6,392 bases of DNA from DATDUP01 sp035290345. Its GTDB lineage: Bacteria; Patescibacteriota; Patescibacteriia; Magasanikbacterales; UBA922. The position numbers and the translations under genes were made by a program. The DNA lies in NCBI GenBank assembly GCA_035290345.1, contig DATDUP010000016.1, positions 1 through 6,392 on the forward strand, in the 5' to 3' direction. The notes beneath the pieces are model-generated. The model saw nothing but the letters and a program-made list of their open reading frames with translations, was not told the DNA's origin and did not search any database. Below are positions 5,497 through 6,392 of the stretch, piece after piece; the first letter of the stretch is position 1, and each line of letters opens with the position of its first letter.

Positions 5497-6392
5497 AGAT
5501 CGACACTGTAAAGGCCGGTCAGATTGGCATCAGTGAATAAGAGTTTTTCATTGACTTTATCAATAAACAATTGTTCTACCGTGTGGCTACCCTCGACTGC
5601 AATCTGGCTTTTTAAACCAGTCTTGATATCAATCTTCCACAATTGATCTAAGGTGGTTTTAGCAAGGGCTGGGGCAAAACCAGATCCGACCTCTAATTCT
5701 GCGGGTACAGCGCAATAGATAAATCGGTCATTGCCGAAAGTGCATTTGTTAGACCAGGTGTTGATGTTTAATAATTTGCGGCCAGTACCGATGTCGTCGC
5801 CTTCGGCATTGACTATCCAGAGCTCTGGTTTGTAATTGGAGCGGGCGCTGAATACGCTATAAAGGAGTTGTTGACCATCCGGAGACCACTGACTTTCAAA
5901 GCCGCGGCCTTCCACGATCGTGGAGCGAAAATTTTCTTTGTTTTGACCCACAAATAAAATTTCCTGTCGATCGTCTCCTAAGACTTGGCCGGTGCGAGAA
6001 AGCGCAATAACTTGGTTGTTAGGGGACCAGGCCACGCTTACTTTTTTCGCGTTTTCTCCCATCGCTTCCACCAATTTGATATTTTTACCAGTAGGATCAG
6101 AGACAATTAGCCAGTTATTTTCCGGGGACAGGCCAACGCTTTTAGCAGCAATCTGTTCACCTTGGGGAGAGAAAGAAAATTCTTCCCAATGTTTGGGCAG
6201 GCTGATTTGTTTTTTGGTGGTGAAATTATACAGAATATTGGAGCCGTCCGGGTATTCAATTACGGATTCATTGCTTGTAGGCGACCAGGTGACCTTGTCT
6301 ACCCCATAAAAAGTTTGGTCAGAAAGGGGAGTGATGTCTCCGGTTGGGGTGCGGTGGTAGAATTTACCATCAGTCTGGTTATAAAAATTCGT
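5493..6392 (-). CDS. TolB/WD40-like beta-propeller protein of unknown function, C-terminal part (5' end outside the window)
   Basis: The frame is open to the right edge (first whole codon at 6390-6392) and gives 299 residues before TGA. The TTG at 6072-6074 is an internal leucine and not a start, since the same repeat pattern continues upstream of it. The chain shows recurring blade motifs of the PD40/TolB type: VTWSP at 34-38, FSFSP at 72-76, VAWSP at 120-124 and SQWSP at 167-171. These are mostly followed by NG/DG-like turns and strands such as ELWIVNAEGD and QLWKIDIKTG. That means at least five or six blades of a propeller are visible. There are no catalytic residues I can identify, so a binding or scaffold role is likely. 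The N terminus, which would reveal a signal peptide or anchor, is not in the window. Since the two coupled downstream genes encode exported proteins, an extracytoplasmic location is plausible but inferred. The fold is fairly sure; the function is unknown. Confidence 0.82.
   Translation of the reverse strand, partial: TNFYNQTDGKFYHRTPTGDITPLSDQTFYGVDKVTWSPTSNESVIEYPDGSNILYNFTTKKQISLPKHWEEFSFSPQGEQIAAKSVGLSPENNWLIVSDPTGKNIKLVEAMGENAKKVSVAWSPNNQVIALSRTGQVLGDDRQEILFVGQNKENFRSTIVEGRGFESQWSPDGQQLLYSVFSARSNYKPELWIVNAEGDDIGTGRKLLNINTWSNKCTFGNDRFIYCAVPAELEVGSGFAPALAKTTLDQLWKIDIKTGLKSQIAVEGSHTVEQLFIDKVNEKLLFTDANLTGLYSVDL

Noticed and set aside
6072..6074. TTG on the - strand as the start of the propeller gene
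   Set aside because: The frame stays open for another 106 codons to the right edge and contains further blade motifs (VTWSP, FSFSP), so the true start is outside the window.
5992..6309. Open frame on the + strand opposite the propeller gene
   Set aside because: It is a shadow of the propeller coding frame, which has clear repeat motifs; no domain or ribosome binding site supports it.
1..6392. CRISPR array, tRNA or rRNA genes, insertion sequence or long terminal repeats
   Set aside because: No regularly spaced direct repeats, cloverleaf-like segments, transposase motifs or flanking inverted repeats were seen; nearly every base is accounted for by protein-coding genes.
1..6392. Recoded TGA codons, as in some CPR lineages (Gracilibacteria, Absconditabacteria)
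   Set aside because: TGA acts as the stop of the propeller and DsbA-like genes exactly at the overlaps with the next start, and no conserved domain needs TGA read-through.

Overview
The window shows about 6.4 kb of compact bacterial DNA, essentially all coding, with two transcription units that converge. On the + strand is the C-terminal two thirds of recG, whose 5' part lies off the left edge. On the - strand, reading from the right edge leftwards, are four genes in what looks like one operon: a beta-propeller protein (its 5' end off the right edge), a membrane-anchored DsbA-like thiol-disulfide oxidoreductase, a 710-residue exported cell-wall hydrolase of unusual architecture, and radA. The recG and radA stop codons are 3 bp apart. 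No RNA genes, mobile elements, CRISPR arrays or long repeats were seen, and no stretch over 30 bp lacks a gene.

Organism: the standard bacterial code works throughout. Gene spacing is very tight (two 4-bp ATGA overlaps and one 26-bp gap). The combination of a VirB2/T4SS-pilin-like membrane hairpin fused to peptidoglycan hydrolase domains with this type of WSP-repeat propeller resembles Candidatus Patescibacteria (CPR; Parcubacteria-like lineages). This is an inference from family recognition, not a proof. Base composition looks moderate (mid-40s % GC by eye) and is similar across the window, with no sign of a recently acquired island.

How the genes may work together: the propeller, the DsbA-like protein and the hydrolase are linked by stop/start overlaps, so their translation is probably coupled. 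The hydrolase has a signal peptide, a zinc M15 peptidase domain, a two-helix membrane hairpin resembling a type IV secretion pilin, and a zinc amidase_2 domain. Its mature chain carries 20 cysteines, ten on each side of the hairpin, so the co-encoded DsbA-like protein is an obvious candidate for forming its disulfides. The simplest reading is a cell-envelope module for remodelling or penetrating peptidoglycan, possibly tied to a pilus or secretion apparatus. The operon then runs into radA, and the convergent neighbour is recG, so two recombination/branch-migration genes sit tail to tail.

The most interesting object is the M15-pilin hairpin-amidase fusion and its coupling to a disulfide oxidoreductase and a propeller of unknown function.
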